A stretch of DNA of 64,000 nt, taken from the NCBI GenBank assembly GCA_022113835.1, contig JAILWY010000005.1, forward strand, positions 7,582,501-7,646,500. Reading direction: 5' to 3'. Position 1 is the stretch's first letter, and the number at the start of each line of letters is the position of its first letter. The notes beneath the pieces are model-generated. The model was not told the origin of the DNA. It saw nothing but the letters and a program-made list of their open reading frames with translations, and did no database searches. The translations under genes and the position numbers were made by a program. Below, in pieces: positions 47,001 to 60,900 of the stretch. This DNA is from Atopsyche davidsoni (Eukaryota; Arthropoda; Insecta; Trichoptera; Hydrobiosidae).

Positions 47001-50000
47001 TTTACTGATACCGATGATTATTATTAAACATTTAATCAATTCACATTTTTCACCCATGTGTACAAGTGTACAATATGCTTTTATGTAATCAATTTACATA
47101 TGAATCAATAAGAAAAATCCTCAAAAAAATTCACAATACACAAACGGAATTAGAGCCCATGCTTCATGGCTATAGAACCCAGCCCTATTATCTGCTGTTA
47201 TTATCTTAACTTTGTACCAATCTTACAAATGACTTAATTGGGCTCTCGTCTGTTTCAATTCATTAAAGACAGTTTATACTGGCAACACTGCCACAACAAC
47301 TTTAAACAGATTAATTCATATGGTTTTTGTTGTAGAAACGTTTCCCGATCGCCTTCTCCTTCTCGCCGGACTGGAGCGGCCGTCTCGGAGCACGGAGCTG
47401 CTTCAGGCCAACTGTTAGATGTTGTGAGTACCCAAGCTGTGATATAACACTAAAAAAGAGAAAAATGAAACTACAATCTGCTAAAGTCGACATCGGTTTT
47501 AAATTTCAAATAAGCCTTATTTAGCACAGTTCTTTTTTTATTGTATATAAATGACAAGCTCATTCATTTATGCAGTTTCTTCTGGGGTGATTGTACTCTC
47601 ACGGTGTTTATTTTTTGAACTTACCATTTCATGTTTGTTTCATAAAATATAGTTTCATAATACATATATCTCCTAGTATATAAAGTACGTACTAATTTTT
47701 TTTTATATAGGGTGTTTTTTATAGAGGTATAAAACTTTGAAATGAAATAAAACAAAGATAATTTTTTTAAATTGACATGAAATTAACTTTATTCGAAAGA
47801 TAATTTTTTGGCATTATAATTTAAATATGATTTCTGGCATATGACCGCCACGGCTGGCTCGGACGTAGTCTAGTCTGGAGGTCCAATTCTCGATGACTTT
47901 TTTCAACATTTGTGGCCGTATATCAACAATAACGCGGCGAATGTTGTCCTCCAAGTGGTCAATCGTTTCGGGCTTATCGGCGTAGACTAGCGACTTCACA
48001 TATCCCCACAGAAAATAGTCTAGCCAATCTTGGAGGCCAATTAACGGGTCCGAAACGTGAAACTATGCGGTTACCAAACGTTTCCTTCAATAAAGCAATT
48101 GTGGCACGAGCTGTGTGACATGTTGCGCCATCTTGTTGAAACGCTTATGAAAATCTTGTTTTGGGCCCATTCACCAAATCTGCTCCTTGCTAAGTCTATT
48201 CATGTTGAAATGCCAAACCAAACTAAACATAAATCCCTTGACAGCTGACAAAATGGCCGCCAGTTAAAACAGTGTTGGCAACTTAAAGTTCTATACCTCT
48301 ATAAAAAACATCCTGTACAAACTACTAAACATTTGTACCAAATAACAATAGGTTAGGAGTTTCAGACCAAGAGTGAACTTTTCACAGTGAATAACTTGAC
48401 CCTATAGTTGTTATGAACATGTTATGAATAAAACATGAGTCATAGTATGAATTAATGCAAATCTCTGTTTAATTTTAACTTCAAAAAGTGCTTAAATTTG
48501 ATTGTGCAAAATAGAGCTGATTAATGAAATAATGGTCAATATAATATATATAATATGCACGTGTATGAACAATATATTTGAACAAATATCATTTCATAAT
48601 TTTTTACTTTACAATTTTCACAATTGTGTGCAAAGTTTTCATAGTTTGGGTTTTTTTGAGATTTCAGGTTAGATTTATAAAGAATTTCAAGTACAGATTT
48701 TAATTTTGAATAATCAAATTAACAATTTTATAAGTTTGAAGGTCTGGAAATTACCATCTGGGTACATCCCTGAGACCTGTGAGGTTACTAATTGATAAAT
48801 TATTGCTCAACATTTACAACCCAACGGGTATAGTTTTATGGCACGACAATAATCAAAAACAGACATATCTAATATTGATTTCATATTTATTTTCCACCAC
48901 AAGCTCGTATTCGATTAAATTTGAAACATGCCTCATGTCTTTAATTACATTAGAATTAGTCATGTAGATAATATCTTAACATCTATGCGTATCACAAGTT
49001 TTACTAAGCTTGCTTTAGTAAAAGGATGTGATCAGAACTACATATAGCACATGAAAGCTTACTTTAGAAGAAGGTAGTCTTTATTTATTTATTTGAGTTT
49101 AATTTAGGGATCTTTACGCAATCAATGTTACTTCTTTTACGTTATTTATTTTATAAAAAGAAAAATTATTGAAAAGTTGTGTGCCAAGTTTAGCGAAAAG
49201 GAAAAATAAAGATAAACCAAAGACCGGTGGGTTCAAATCCCAAAATAAGATAACTTATCCCGACAGCCATTGATTTTTATGAACTTTGAGATTTTATAGA
49301 TGTAATCTTGACATAACCCGCATATGTTTATTTATCTATGTAGTTATCATTTATTTGTTTGATAGGAGCATTCTTATTCTAACATAAAATTGAAAAATTG
49401 AAATGTTTTTCAATTGATTTCTTGATTCTCATAGTCTTTTGATCATCGTCATTCAAAATATGTAATATTTCGTAATAAGCTCCTTTTTAGAAACATGTTA
49501 ATTGTTGCTTAATATGTTGCTCAGTCTTTAATACCTGTAATATTTTTTTAATTTCTAAAATAGTGATAAACCATTTTTTATTTAGTATAAAGTTCCAGAT
49601 ATTGTATAGTGGTTTGCAAGCAGTACTTAAATTTCTCGAGATATAATAAACATAATGTAATGTATGGGAAGAGATTGTGTGTCACCCTGTTTTCGGTGAT
49701 TTTAAGACGTATCTCCATATGACAACACTGACTAATGTTACTTTCAAATAAGAAGCTACTATCTAAAGATTGATACTTGCTTCAAAATGAACTTTACATC
49801 TTAGTATGTGAATACATAAAACATTTGTACGTTTTTAACTTGCTTCAATTTTTTTTATTGGGTTTCTCTGTTGTGTAAATCTCTCAATGTGGGATGAAAC
49901 CTGAATTGAATTTAAATATTTGTCTGAAAGATTCTCGTGTAAGCTGCAGTCGTCCGTGTGACTTACTATTGTATGGTCCAGGTCCTCTTGAATCTTTGTT

Positions 50001-53000
50001 TCTATAAGTAACTCCTAAGTGACGGCTGCAATCACACTGTCTAATGTTACTTAATGTGAATTGTATTTTTTTTTAGACACAGTATAAATTTTAATTTTGT
50101 TTATTTCTTAGTTCAGCATTTCCCTCTAGAACAGTGTTATCTTTTTATAAATATTTGGACTAGCCTGAATGTGAAACATGGTATGCGAATGTTGAATTAA
50201 TTTATATTATATGAATTTTTTTAAATAGAAAATTATTACCACTCCCTAGAATAAAATTCCAATAATATTACACTCATACCTCGCTATACGGCCGCTCTTT
50301 ATACGGCCTTTTCAATTAAGGCACGTTTTCGATTTACGGCCTAAAATGTTTCGCTATAACAGCAAAAAAAACTTTTTTTCAATGTTATTTTGTTTACGAG
50401 TGTTATTCAGTGTGTGCTCATAGAGCGTCTGGTTTAGACTTGTCTGTGAGTGTTTTATGTATTATACATATTTATTACTGATTGTTACACATTAACTGGA
50501 AAAATTTTAAATAATTAGGGAAAAATTTTAATATGTATTTTTTTACTAAACTTATTTTAACTATTGATTATATGGATTGAGGACATAACAAACGGAGAAT
50601 GCCAACGAGTCAAACGACTATCCAGGAAAAAACTATAAGTATTTTCGAAAATTTTAAGAATGGAGATACCGATGAATCTGCTGAAGATGTCACATTCCAA
50701 GCAAGCCAAGGATGGTTTGAAAAATTTAAAAATAGATTTAATTTGCATAATTTTAAAATGAAAGGTGAAGCAGTTAGCGCCGATGCGGCCGCATGTAAGG
50801 AATATCCCAACATTTTAAAGGGAATTATTGAAAGAGGTGGTTATAAACCTGAACAAGTGTTTAACGTAGACGAAACAGGGCTTTATTGGAAGCGAATGCC
50901 CGATCACATGTACATTTCAAAAACCGAAAAATCTGCGCCTGGTTATAAGGTGTCTAAAGAACGATTAACTTTGCTACTTGGTGCAAATGCCGTGGGTGAT
51001 TTTAAGCTAAAACCACTTTTAATATATTTGTCCGAAAATCCAAGACCTCTTAAAGGACTAAATAAAAATCAATTAGGATTGGTTCAAAAATCACTTTTGT
51101 ACAGAAGTGAAAAAATATTTGCGAGACAATAACTTAACCAACAAGGCTTTGCTAATTTTGGATAATGCACCAGGGCATCCTACTAATTTATCCGAGCTAT
51201 CTGAAGATGTCATGATTGAGTACCTTCCGAAAAATACAACAGCTCTGATCCAACCAATGGATACCTGTAAATACCAATAAATCACCTCAAAAATATCTCA
51301 AAACAAATTAAATAATTGTATTTCGGCCCATTATATTAAATTAAACCTAAAAACGTGAAAACAATTTTTGGACATTTTACAAAAATCCACTTGGCTGTCA
51401 ACGTAATGTTAACTTCATAAATTGAGACAAAGTCAGAAAAATCGTACATTACATCCCAAAAACCACAATTTATAGTGGCAGTTGAAGTACTCATACATCT
51501 TAATTTTAATAAACACTGACAGTCGTGACAGCCTACACCAAGAATTTACCCAATATCTTTTTGATGAACTTTCATTTAAGAATCAACAATGCTAACCTCT
51601 GCTGAAAATCTAGCATTGATTTAAATATAAAATTATTTTAGATCACCTCAAAAGTCTCTCATAAAGCTTGGAAATAAATATTGAAGAGATAATTCAAATT
51701 ACAAGTTCGGTCTAAATATCTGATTATAGGTTCATGTTTGTTATAGTACTCAAAACCAAACAGTGCAGATTGCATTGCTTCTTTCTGGTTAGCATCCATT
51801 TAAACTGACAGCTGCAACAGCCAAAGTAGAAATAATAATTCTCTTCACATTTTATGGAACATATTATATGATAAGACATGTCTGGAAATTGTTGGAATGA
51901 CGTTAAAAAGTTCAGAATATGTCCACAGATATTTATTTGACTATACACAAAATTCTGACCAACACAATAGTAAATAACTATAGATTATAATTCCATAGTA
52001 TTAATTATAAAGAAAGATTCTAAAGTGGTGAAAAAACTTTTTTCTTGTTTCTGGAATCATTGTCGTAAATTGTTTTGTGGATACATCCAAAGTCTTGAAA
52101 ATAGCGTAAGAAGTGGTTAGTTTTAGAAATAATAGTTGAAGCTAGAGATGGCTATAAATTCAGAAAGATTGGATGAAAAAGGTTAGAAGGTTTTTCCAAA
52201 GATTGTGATGTTTGTAGTAACAAAAGAAAAATTGAAGGGAGATGAGAAACTGTCTAGATTTATAAGACGTGTTCCAGAAAATCTTATCTTCATCGAAGAG
52301 TGTTTCAAAAAATATCACAAAAAAGCTAAATGTAAATAAGTGCAAAACTTTTGTAGACATCCAACATATACACGTATTAGTGATTCTGCTGTCCTAATAT
52401 TGAGTCTACAACATTATATTCAAATAAAGCTAGCTTTTAAGTATACATGTGAATTTCTAAATCCGGGACTACTAAAAGTTCTTTGTAGTCCCGCATTTTG
52501 CCAGAATATCATTGTCTATTCATTATTTCAATAAAAGGTTGTAGAATCAACCGTCTCCTGGAAATTGAATATCTCAATTGATCATCAGACAAAATCTAAT
52601 TGCATGAATCCATTATTTTTGCTGAATTTCTTAGTGGGTCTGACCTCAGTCAGAAACATCCATGACCTCTAAGCTTTTTCAAAATCCACTAAGTCTAATG
52701 TTTTATTTTGTTGCAGGGAAATCCCGTGTCAACATCGCGCTCAGTGAGCGACTCTTCAGTATCAGTGACGTGTTCTCCCCCGCACTGCTTGTCAGCGAGT
52801 ACGCCCCTGCCTGAGGGCCCACCAGGACCGCTGCCTCTACTGCGCTCCGCCAGCCAGGACTGTCATCCACGCCCCCCTGCACCCCTCGCTCCTTCTCCCG
52901 CCCCCGGTCTCGCCCCCAAACAGCAAGAGTCACGCACCAAGAAGAAGTCGTGGTACAGCGCCCTCTATCCCACTTACAAGAGCAGGTCCGAAGACTTCAA

Positions 53001-56000
53001 GAAGATATTCAAAGATGTACCTGATGATGAACGCCTCATCGTAGGTAAGCAGTCATGTGTTCTGCAGTCTTTATAGCACTCAAAAATATTTAAACCTTTT
53101 AAAAGACGTGGTCTACTTTTGTTTTTGAGTTTGGACTTATTGAAATGAAATCTGTCAGTTGTGAGTGAAATTGATCAGCACTTATTGATTGCAATTATAG
53201 CCTTTATCAAAGCAGAAGTTGCGGCCGAGGCATTTTTTTTTGCTAAGTTCGTTTATTCTATTTGTATAAATGTAAATATGCAAGCATAGTAATAAATGTA
53301 ATAACGTGTGTTCCATATCACTTTCTATTATCTCAAAATGTTTTTTTAACTCTATACATCCGATAGTACAAAAAATACACATAATTACTATTTTTTCATA
53401 TATAATGCATAATTTAAAATCTTTTTTGTATACGGGTCGTAAAATATTATCATGGCTCAATAGTTCTGGACTTTATCAGTAGGTTGATAAGCTAAAAATT
53501 ATTCACTGCTAATAGTTAGCTTTTAAAGCGAGTAGCAGACTATCCACGTATACCACAAAGCTTTGGCTTCTTCAGCTCTCACCGTTTGAACTTTGCTAAA
53601 GCTGTGGCTCCTCGCCTAAGAGGTGAGGATCTAATGTAATGATGCTGAAGTACTTGCAAGTTTTATAAATATTCACAAGTTAAGCACAAGCATTGAGTCT
53701 TTTCACACGTGTATGTATTATTTGTTTCTCAATAATCCTTGTTATGTCAAACGATAATAATATTAACACGGCGGTGAACTCTTAACATTTAACAGCTGTA
53801 ATAATAATAATAAACTTGCATGTACTTCTTTGATTTTATCTTACAAATATTGTTTCTTTGTCTTTTTATCTGCAATCCTCAACTGGTGACCTGAAGATTA
53901 TTCTTGCGCTATCCAAAAGGACATTTTAGTCCATGGCCGACTTTACGTGTCACAAAACTACCTCTGTTTCTACGCCAACATATTCCGATGGGAAACTTTT
54001 TTATCCTTGAGATGGAAAGATGTCACGGCTATTACCAAAGAGAAGACGGCTCTCGTGATTCCCAATGCGATATTAATTTGTACGGAAAATGAGAAGCATT
54101 TTCTGACATCATTTGCTGGAAGAGATAAAGCATACTTGATGCTCTTCAGAATTTGGCAGAATGCACTTATGGACCAACCAATGTCTAGTCAAGAGATGTG
54201 GCAGTGGGTGTGTAATATCATTCATTATAAACCAAACCTTCCATCTCTTCACTTGTACCTCTATCTTCACTGTTGATAACATTATCTTTAGACGATAACA
54301 CTGTCCAGTATTCAGTATCAATAGATTTACGTTTTATCTTGATCACATCAGTGCCATTCAATTCACAAAACATATTTAAATCCACGAGTGACAGGTAGTT
54401 TTTTCATTACCCACAGACAAATAATTTTTTTACGTGATTGTATTTTTTCTTAGTTCTGTGTTATCATTGTAACCTTGGAATCATCTGTCTATTCTACTTC
54501 TATATTCATACAAACATTTATTTACATAAGTCAGTCTCTCAGTGGGCACATTCTATGACTAAAAATTTGATTTGTAATACAAAACTACATTCTCTGAACT
54601 GATAGTAAAAGGTAGATTACTTCTGTGTCTTTTCTCATCTTTTGCACTCATCATCACATATGTATGCATCAAAACTGCACCATATTAATTTTGCATTTTA
54701 CTCACCAATGTAACAACATTTTATGAAAATACTTCAAAGATTTCACTGACTATGTGCAAATTGTATTGACTGTTAAATAATACATAACAATTAGGTATTA
54801 CATAACAATTAACAACTTTGCTTTATTATCTATGAAGAGCGTCTTAATAAATTCATAACCTATTTTGTGCTTTATCGTGGTTTGGCTTGCACACATGTCA
54901 ATGCAATCTTAAACTTGGTGAGATAAACATTGTACCATTTCATATTTATTAGCTGTAGTATTGTAACTTTTTTACATGTAGTTTTAACAAATGTTTAAAT
55001 ATTTATTATCAACACGGGGTTATATTATGCTATCTTTATAGGTACACATTTGCTACGGAGAAGAATTAGGATTCAATTCAGATGACGAGGAATATCCGCA
55101 AAACTTTCTTGAAGAAGATAAATTATCTGGTATGAGATTATCTGCTGAATCTATTGCTGAGGTGAGCAATTTTTTTCCTTTTTTTAATATCTAATATTTT
55201 CAAGTACAGTGCAAGAAAATTCTACAGACATCATGTCTGTAGAATTGTATGTCTGAATCTCAATTTTATCAAATAAACATGTATTCAATATTAATGCTGA
55301 TTGTACATTCTATTTTAAAATATTGCTGTCTGTCCGTTCTGAGAATGACATCATTAGATTACAAAGTCAGATCGCGAGCGAGATGACAAAACTATATTCC
55401 GATTCTACCCCTGACCTGAGACTTCACTGCACTGCTAGTGACAATCTCTGTTTGGTCATTTGACAACCGGGTGAATTAATTTTAAGCCGTTTGTGTGATT
55501 CTTCATGTGCACTTGTTTGCCAGGACTTTTTGGAACATAGTATGGAGGGCTCTGGTCTCCTGGTTGCCCCGGAAGATCCGCCTTTAGTAGAAGGAGGAAG
55601 TCCCCTGGTCGCAGCTCCCGCGTCTCCTCAGTGGCCGCGCTGTGGGTGTCATCCTCAGGCCACTAAGCATTCTGGTATGTTGGATCTATCAGTACTTAAT
55701 GCCATCTAATTTCTTATAGCATTTGAATCGATAAACTATAGTGAGAGTATATTTGATATAATTCTTTGGTTTTTTTAGCTACTAATGGTAACTTTAATGG
55801 AGGTGATACATTACCTACTGATATGTCCGACACGTCTGAAAGTGAAGTTGACAAACCTTTAAGGTGCGTATTAAACACACATAAAAATAGATCATTATAT
55901 ATCTACAGATTTTCAAAGAATTATAGGCAATCTGCTAATTCTAGTTTCTACATAATTGTCTTGAATATTTTTTTTGCAGCTTCGGTCATGATGTTCACGG

Positions 56001-57914
56001 AATCCAATGTACTGATCCTCATGAAGGCAAGAAACTCGTATCTGCCGACATTCAACTCCATATTGATCAACTCTTCACTATGCTTTTTACTAATTCTAAA
56101 TTTTATGTGGAATTATTGGCTTCAAGAAAGACAACTGACTTAGTTCAGGTAACATTTTTCCAATTTATTTATTGTTATTCCAGTACATTCAGCATGCATA
56201 TGTCATTAACAAATTTTGGATTTCAGGCGTCTTGGAAACACAATCCAGAAACAAATCTTAAAAGTCGCAAAGTGAGTTTTACCATTTTACTGGGGCAAGC
56301 TGTCGGACCTAGATCTGCTCAAGTGACAGAGTCTCAGGTACATTTGAAAATTTGTACAATTTTTATTTTACTACCTATCCATTCGGTTAGTATGTAAATT
56401 TTGTATTTTTTTAGGTTATGTTGCCATGTACGAGACCTGGACAAGTTTATTCTATTGAGGTAACGAGCACAAACGCTGGAATCCCATATGCTGACTCCTT
56501 TGTTGTGATGGTACACTACTGTCTTCAAAAAGTGTCCGAAAATGTCACAAATTTGCAAGTCTTTGGACAAATTAAATACAAAAAACATGTTTGGGGGCTA
56601 GTAAAAAGTAAGCAGTTAATGTTTTATTTTTTTAATTTTAAGAAAACTCTATAATATTGTTTTAGTAATAACAGATTAATATGTTTATTGTGGTATATTT
56701 TTTTAGCATTTATCGAAAAGAACTGCTGGGCCGGCCTCGAAGATTATTTTGAATCGTTTATAAAAGCTCTCCATACAGAGGTAGATGATGAAAGAGGACC
56801 TTCTAAAAGAAAGAGCAGAAGAAGAAGAAGAGGCATCGGTAAGTTCACGAATAGGCTCTGCGCATTCATCATCATCACACATTACCCTCGGTCTTTGTCT
56901 TCAGAAGGCTCTTCGCGATAAATAACTAATGACAGTCAACTATGTGATATGATGGGATAATTTTAATCTTCCTTTCATTTATCTGTTGGAAAACACTCTC
57001 GTAATTGATCATCTTAAATTTCATAATTCATTTTTCTTGAAATTTAAAAATTTTGATACAAATACCCTAGATTTTATTATTTGATCACAGTCCAGCGAGA
57101 GATGGAGGTGGGTAGCTCCCCGTCACCGCTGCATCGGCCACTAGTGCGCAAGGCCCCTCCCGCACCTCCACCTGTCCCAGCGCCCCCTGCGCCCCCCCGC
57201 CGCGCACTGCTGATGGTTGCGCTGGTGCTATTGGCGCTCTTCAATGTGTTCCTATACTGGAAGTTGGTTACTCTGCAGCCTGATTCCGGAGGTTTCTTCC
57301 GTGAACTCCAGGAAAAGTTCCCAGCTAATGTGATAAGGTAATATTAGCTTTGTATTGATCCTGCCTAGTCAATATGAATTTGAAAATGTCAGTGCAATCT
57401 ACACTATTATAAATCAGGTACGACAAGGCAGCTATACCCATTGCAATCCATGAACATCAATCGTGCAAGTATAAGTGAATAGAGCTGCGATTTTATTAAA
57501 TGGCTTTTGATGCTGCTGATGCTTTTTTCCATGTCTTGTTAAAACACAAAATTATTCTGTTTTTTAATTGAAATGTTACAACATTATGATTGCAGTCATG
57601 AGAATGATCCCACCCCTGAATTGATAGCAGAATGGTCAAAAGTTTTAAAAGAACAATCTTCATTTCACATTGGAGAACTTGACAGATGGAGAAAAGCTCT
57701 CAATGATGCTATTTCTCTCTTGAAACAGGTAATTGTAAACCTACAAAATCTATCAAATATATATGCTTATATGTTAAAACATGATGTATAAATCACTGAT
57801 GTATTTGTAAAAAAATTTCAGACTGAAATTGCCCTGGCCAATCTGCAGTCGATTATCAAACCATCGCTGGACTCGACACAACCTTCGGATTCACCACCTC
57901 ACTCTGAATTGTGA
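44055..57914 (+). CDS. GRAMD1: GRAMD1/Aster-like sterol transporter (GRAM, VASt, TM)
   Basis: ER-anchored protein; the family moves cholesterol from plasma membrane to ER at contact sites. Sixteen exons join in phase to 800 residues: 44055-44098, 44328-44399, 46693-46818, 47336-47423, 52717-53044, 53897-54207, 55042-55161, 55524-55674, 55779-55863, 55980-56148, 56227-56337, 56415-56607, 56707-56838, 57091-57337, 57596-57728, 57822-57914. A Ser/Pro-rich N-terminus leads to the GRAM domain (about 204-310; FKKIFKDVPDDERLI, CFYANIFRWETFLS, KEKTALVIPNAI). The VASt sterol-binding domain (about 440-610) includes LLASRKTTDLVQASW, then LPCTRPGQVYSIEV and KKHVWGLVKTFIEKNCW. A basic KRKSRRRRRR run and a Pro-rich stretch precede one membrane span at about 682-703. 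The three smallest N-terminal exons rest on splice sites and phase only, because this part of the family is not conserved. Confidence 0.9.
47708..48315 (-). mobile_element. 608-base deleted mariner-like element
   Basis: Flanked by TA on both sides. The ends are near-identical inverted repeats of about 28 bases sharing TGTTTTTTATAGAGGTATA. On the minus strand a start (MNRLSKEQIW) is followed at once by a stop. After a large internal deletion come transposase blocks QQDGATCHTARATIALLKET, then, past a frameshift, DYFLWGYVKSLVYADKPETI, and a terminal part down to a stop at 47814. These blocks carry the second and third catalytic acidic positions of mariner-family transposases. The frame is broken, so it cannot encode a working enzyme. 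It lies in the intron between GRAMD1 exons 4 and 5. Confidence 0.85.
50272..51285 (+). pseudogene. Tigger/pogo transposase relic
   Basis: An open frame at 50599-51132 encodes about 177 residues of a Tigger-type (pogo superfamily) transposase: part of the CENP-B-like DNA-binding domain (SQGWFEKFKNRFNLHNFKMK), then the start of the DDE domain with FNVDETGLYWK and RLTLLLGANAVGDFKLKPL. After a deletion and frameshift the next catalytic block, ILDNAPGHP, follows near 51150, then NTTALIQPMDT before the match stops. The N-terminal helix-turn-helix part and the third catalytic site are missing. At 50272 there is a likely terminal repeat, ACTCATACCTCGCTATACGG; the right end was not located. A dead copy in the GRAMD1 intron. 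Confidence 0.8.
55218..55246. repeat. Perfect 14-base palindrome with one-base centre
   Basis: AATTCTACAGACAT, C, then its exact reverse complement. It lies in the intron between GRAMD1 exons 7 and 8. It could form a stable hairpin in RNA or be a decayed transposon junction. Confidence 0.9.
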
Positions 57915-60900
57915 TTCAATCGAATTCTTGTCACTCACAAAATCAATTAAACCATACATAAGCTATGTGTTAAATGTCATATTCAATCGACCATAGTAAT
58001 TTATAACTTTATAAAAATCTGATGTATAAGTGCAATATTACCTCATCTCGTGGTTCGTAGTTTGGGTTGTTTTAATAGTGCTGATATTGTAATTTTAAAC
58101 TTAGTTTTAAATTAAAATAATATACCAATGTGCTATTTTGCCGTGAGAATGATATTGTGAAAAATTGAGGCTAACAGTAACGTATACATTATGTGATTAG
58201 ATTTAGCTCATTGACAAAGTTTTTAACACGATGCTGATCTAAGCGGTCAGCACATAGGCAATTGTTCTAACTCTTTAACTTCTTCTGCTCTGCCAAAGAA
58301 ATAAGATTGAAATCAAATCCTTCATTCCCTGACATATGCATCAACTGAAGGTATTGCATTATAGCATTACTAATTAAACGGACAGTTTTATCAGATGAGT
58401 TTATTGATGTTATAAATTTACATATTTACGGTGGGTATACTTTATCTTTTTACTGGAATAAATTAAATAACCATAGAAATTATTGACAAATTCAAAACAT
58501 AAAAACATCAAGAATACAAAAACCCAACGCGTATAATTATTTTAATAAACTCCTAAAAAATAATATACAAGTAGTCAGTACATTATTTCATTATTATTAA
58601 TGTCCAGAAAAAATAGGATGCAAATTATTTATTAAATATCATAATCAACGATGGTTTAAAATGAATACATTATAGGTGCTCATACTCTTGTATGGTTTGT
58701 ATAGACTAAGATATATATGCATCAGTCTCAGAAAATATCTGCACAAAATTTAGAAACAATGAATGTTCACGCTGAGATAGTATTATAGTACATAGATGCT
58801 TATAGGAATGTTGTATTTAATAAAACAGGCAACTTATTGAACAAAAATACCATAAGAAGAAAATTTACACTGGAAGCCGCAAAATTTAGATTAGTTTTGG
58901 AATAATAAATTCACGGTTTGGTTCAATTGGGTTTGGGTCGCAATGAACAAATATTTCTAAATTATCATTTAGAGATGATCTCGGTCACAGTTCCACACCA
59001 TCATATTTAGCATTCCATTTTATTAGTCTGTAATTTTTCATCAACACGTACTTCATTCACATATTTTTTGAAATTATTACACTTTCATTATTATAAAATA
59101 TAATTAAATTAACCAAATTTAACTGTCTTCCGTTATATTGTTATAATTTATTTTACGGGTATCAGTAAGTGTTTTTGTTTTTATACTTTGTCATTTTTTT
59201 ACAAACATTCATGCTTTCACATACATACTCTTTATATTGTACTATTGTACTGTGCATTAATAACTATTAAATATTCCCTACTAATAACACCCTTTCTACT
59301 TTTTTTACTGATTCATGTTTTTAAATATTTTTAAGTAACAAGTGAAGGACATTAATTTATTATAAAGTGTAAGATCTCAGAAACCATACACACATTTCTT
59401 AAAAAATTCAATAGGGTTGCTTTCATGTCTATATCAAAAGAAACGCCTTGTACATGAGCAAATAGTCCTTAAGCTTCTGACGGTGTACGCATCTAGAATT
59501 TTAGATTTTCCTTATGTGGTGTGGTTTTTTTAAAATGTATTTGTCAATTTTTATAAATGATTGTGTTTGTGGCATAGTGTTTTTTAATTGTATTCGGGTA
59601 GTTTATATTTTGTCTTGCCTTATAAATTTAATGTGATTGAAATAATAAGCTGTGTATAATATAATATGTATTCAAAGCATCAGCGTCAGGTCTATTTAAT
59701 AAGGCATTTTATAAATATTGAAATTGTTTATTGCTTTTATTCCCTTCGGCAATGTATACACGGATATAACAATTACTAACCCTGCATAGGATCGTCTCAC
59801 TATCGGGGATATTTTAAAAATATCTTATTTCAAGCTGAATAAGCATCTTCAATTACTCCCACAGATTTGATGAAATCGACACCTTTTTTCACTTGTTTAC
59901 TACACTATCCTTAACACATTATCCTAACTTTGACTCAACAACTTTACTCTGATACCAAATTCCACCAAGTGTGGTAAGATAGCTAGGCAATGGAATTCAA
60001 TTATTTTGCAATTGTAAATATTTTGCGATTTCCTATTTATGTGATGTTACATAGTATTGCTAGTAGTTCCATAATTAATGTAAATATTTTGTTTTTGTGA
60101 TCTGAATAAATTATTCAATTATATAAATGTTACTTTGTATGATTCTTTCTGTCCAACCATGATTTTAGTTGATCAAGAATACTCCTGGCCTAAATAAAGA
60201 TAACTACATGTCACCATTAAATTTATATTTACATTCAAATTTAGCAACCTCAAATCAAGAGTTTCTCCTTGGAGAGGAGAAACACTTTTGGATTACACTG
60301 AACACACTTATTCTGGGTCAGTCTTATTGGTTCGTCTGTACTCCCGACTTTCAGGTACTGGCGCAAATTCCACATCCACATTAGTTTCCTCCTCCCAATG
60401 CCTCTCATTCCTTCTATTCTTCCCTAGACAAGCTGTAGTAATATTTATTGTTCCGAAAAATACAGGCTAATATATAGGAGATATTGCACTTTTCTACTAT
60501 CAAAAGTTCATTTTTTTGCGCATTCAATACGCAGATTCTACTTAAGACAGTATAAGCCTCAAATATCTCAAACCCAGAAGACCAAAAGCTTAGTGTAGTC
60601 TATGCAAATGTCAAAAATTCTATCCTCTAGAAATTGATATCCTCTTCATAGTTTCAATTAAATATTTTTAACAACCAATAACCTTAAATAAAAAGCCAAA
60701 AAATTTAATAAAATCTTTTATTTTATTATTTTCATGTACTCACTCCATCTCGCTACTTACCTATTTGCCAAGGACCATGTATCACTTTTTGTATTCACAT
60801 TAAAAAATGTTTAGACATTCGAAGCACAGCAAAATGTTTCAGACATGGTTTGTTCAATTTGACACCACACAGCTTATTTAAAAAGAAATCATTGCACTAT

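Noticed and set aside
49200..49260. tRNA-like T-arm (TGGGTTCAAATCCCA)
   Set aside because: No matching acceptor, D or anticodon arms nearby; at best a decayed tRNA-derived SINE.
53182..53460. 92-residue minus-strand open frame in a GRAMD1 intron
   Set aside because: AT-rich, no domain, no splice or promoter support.
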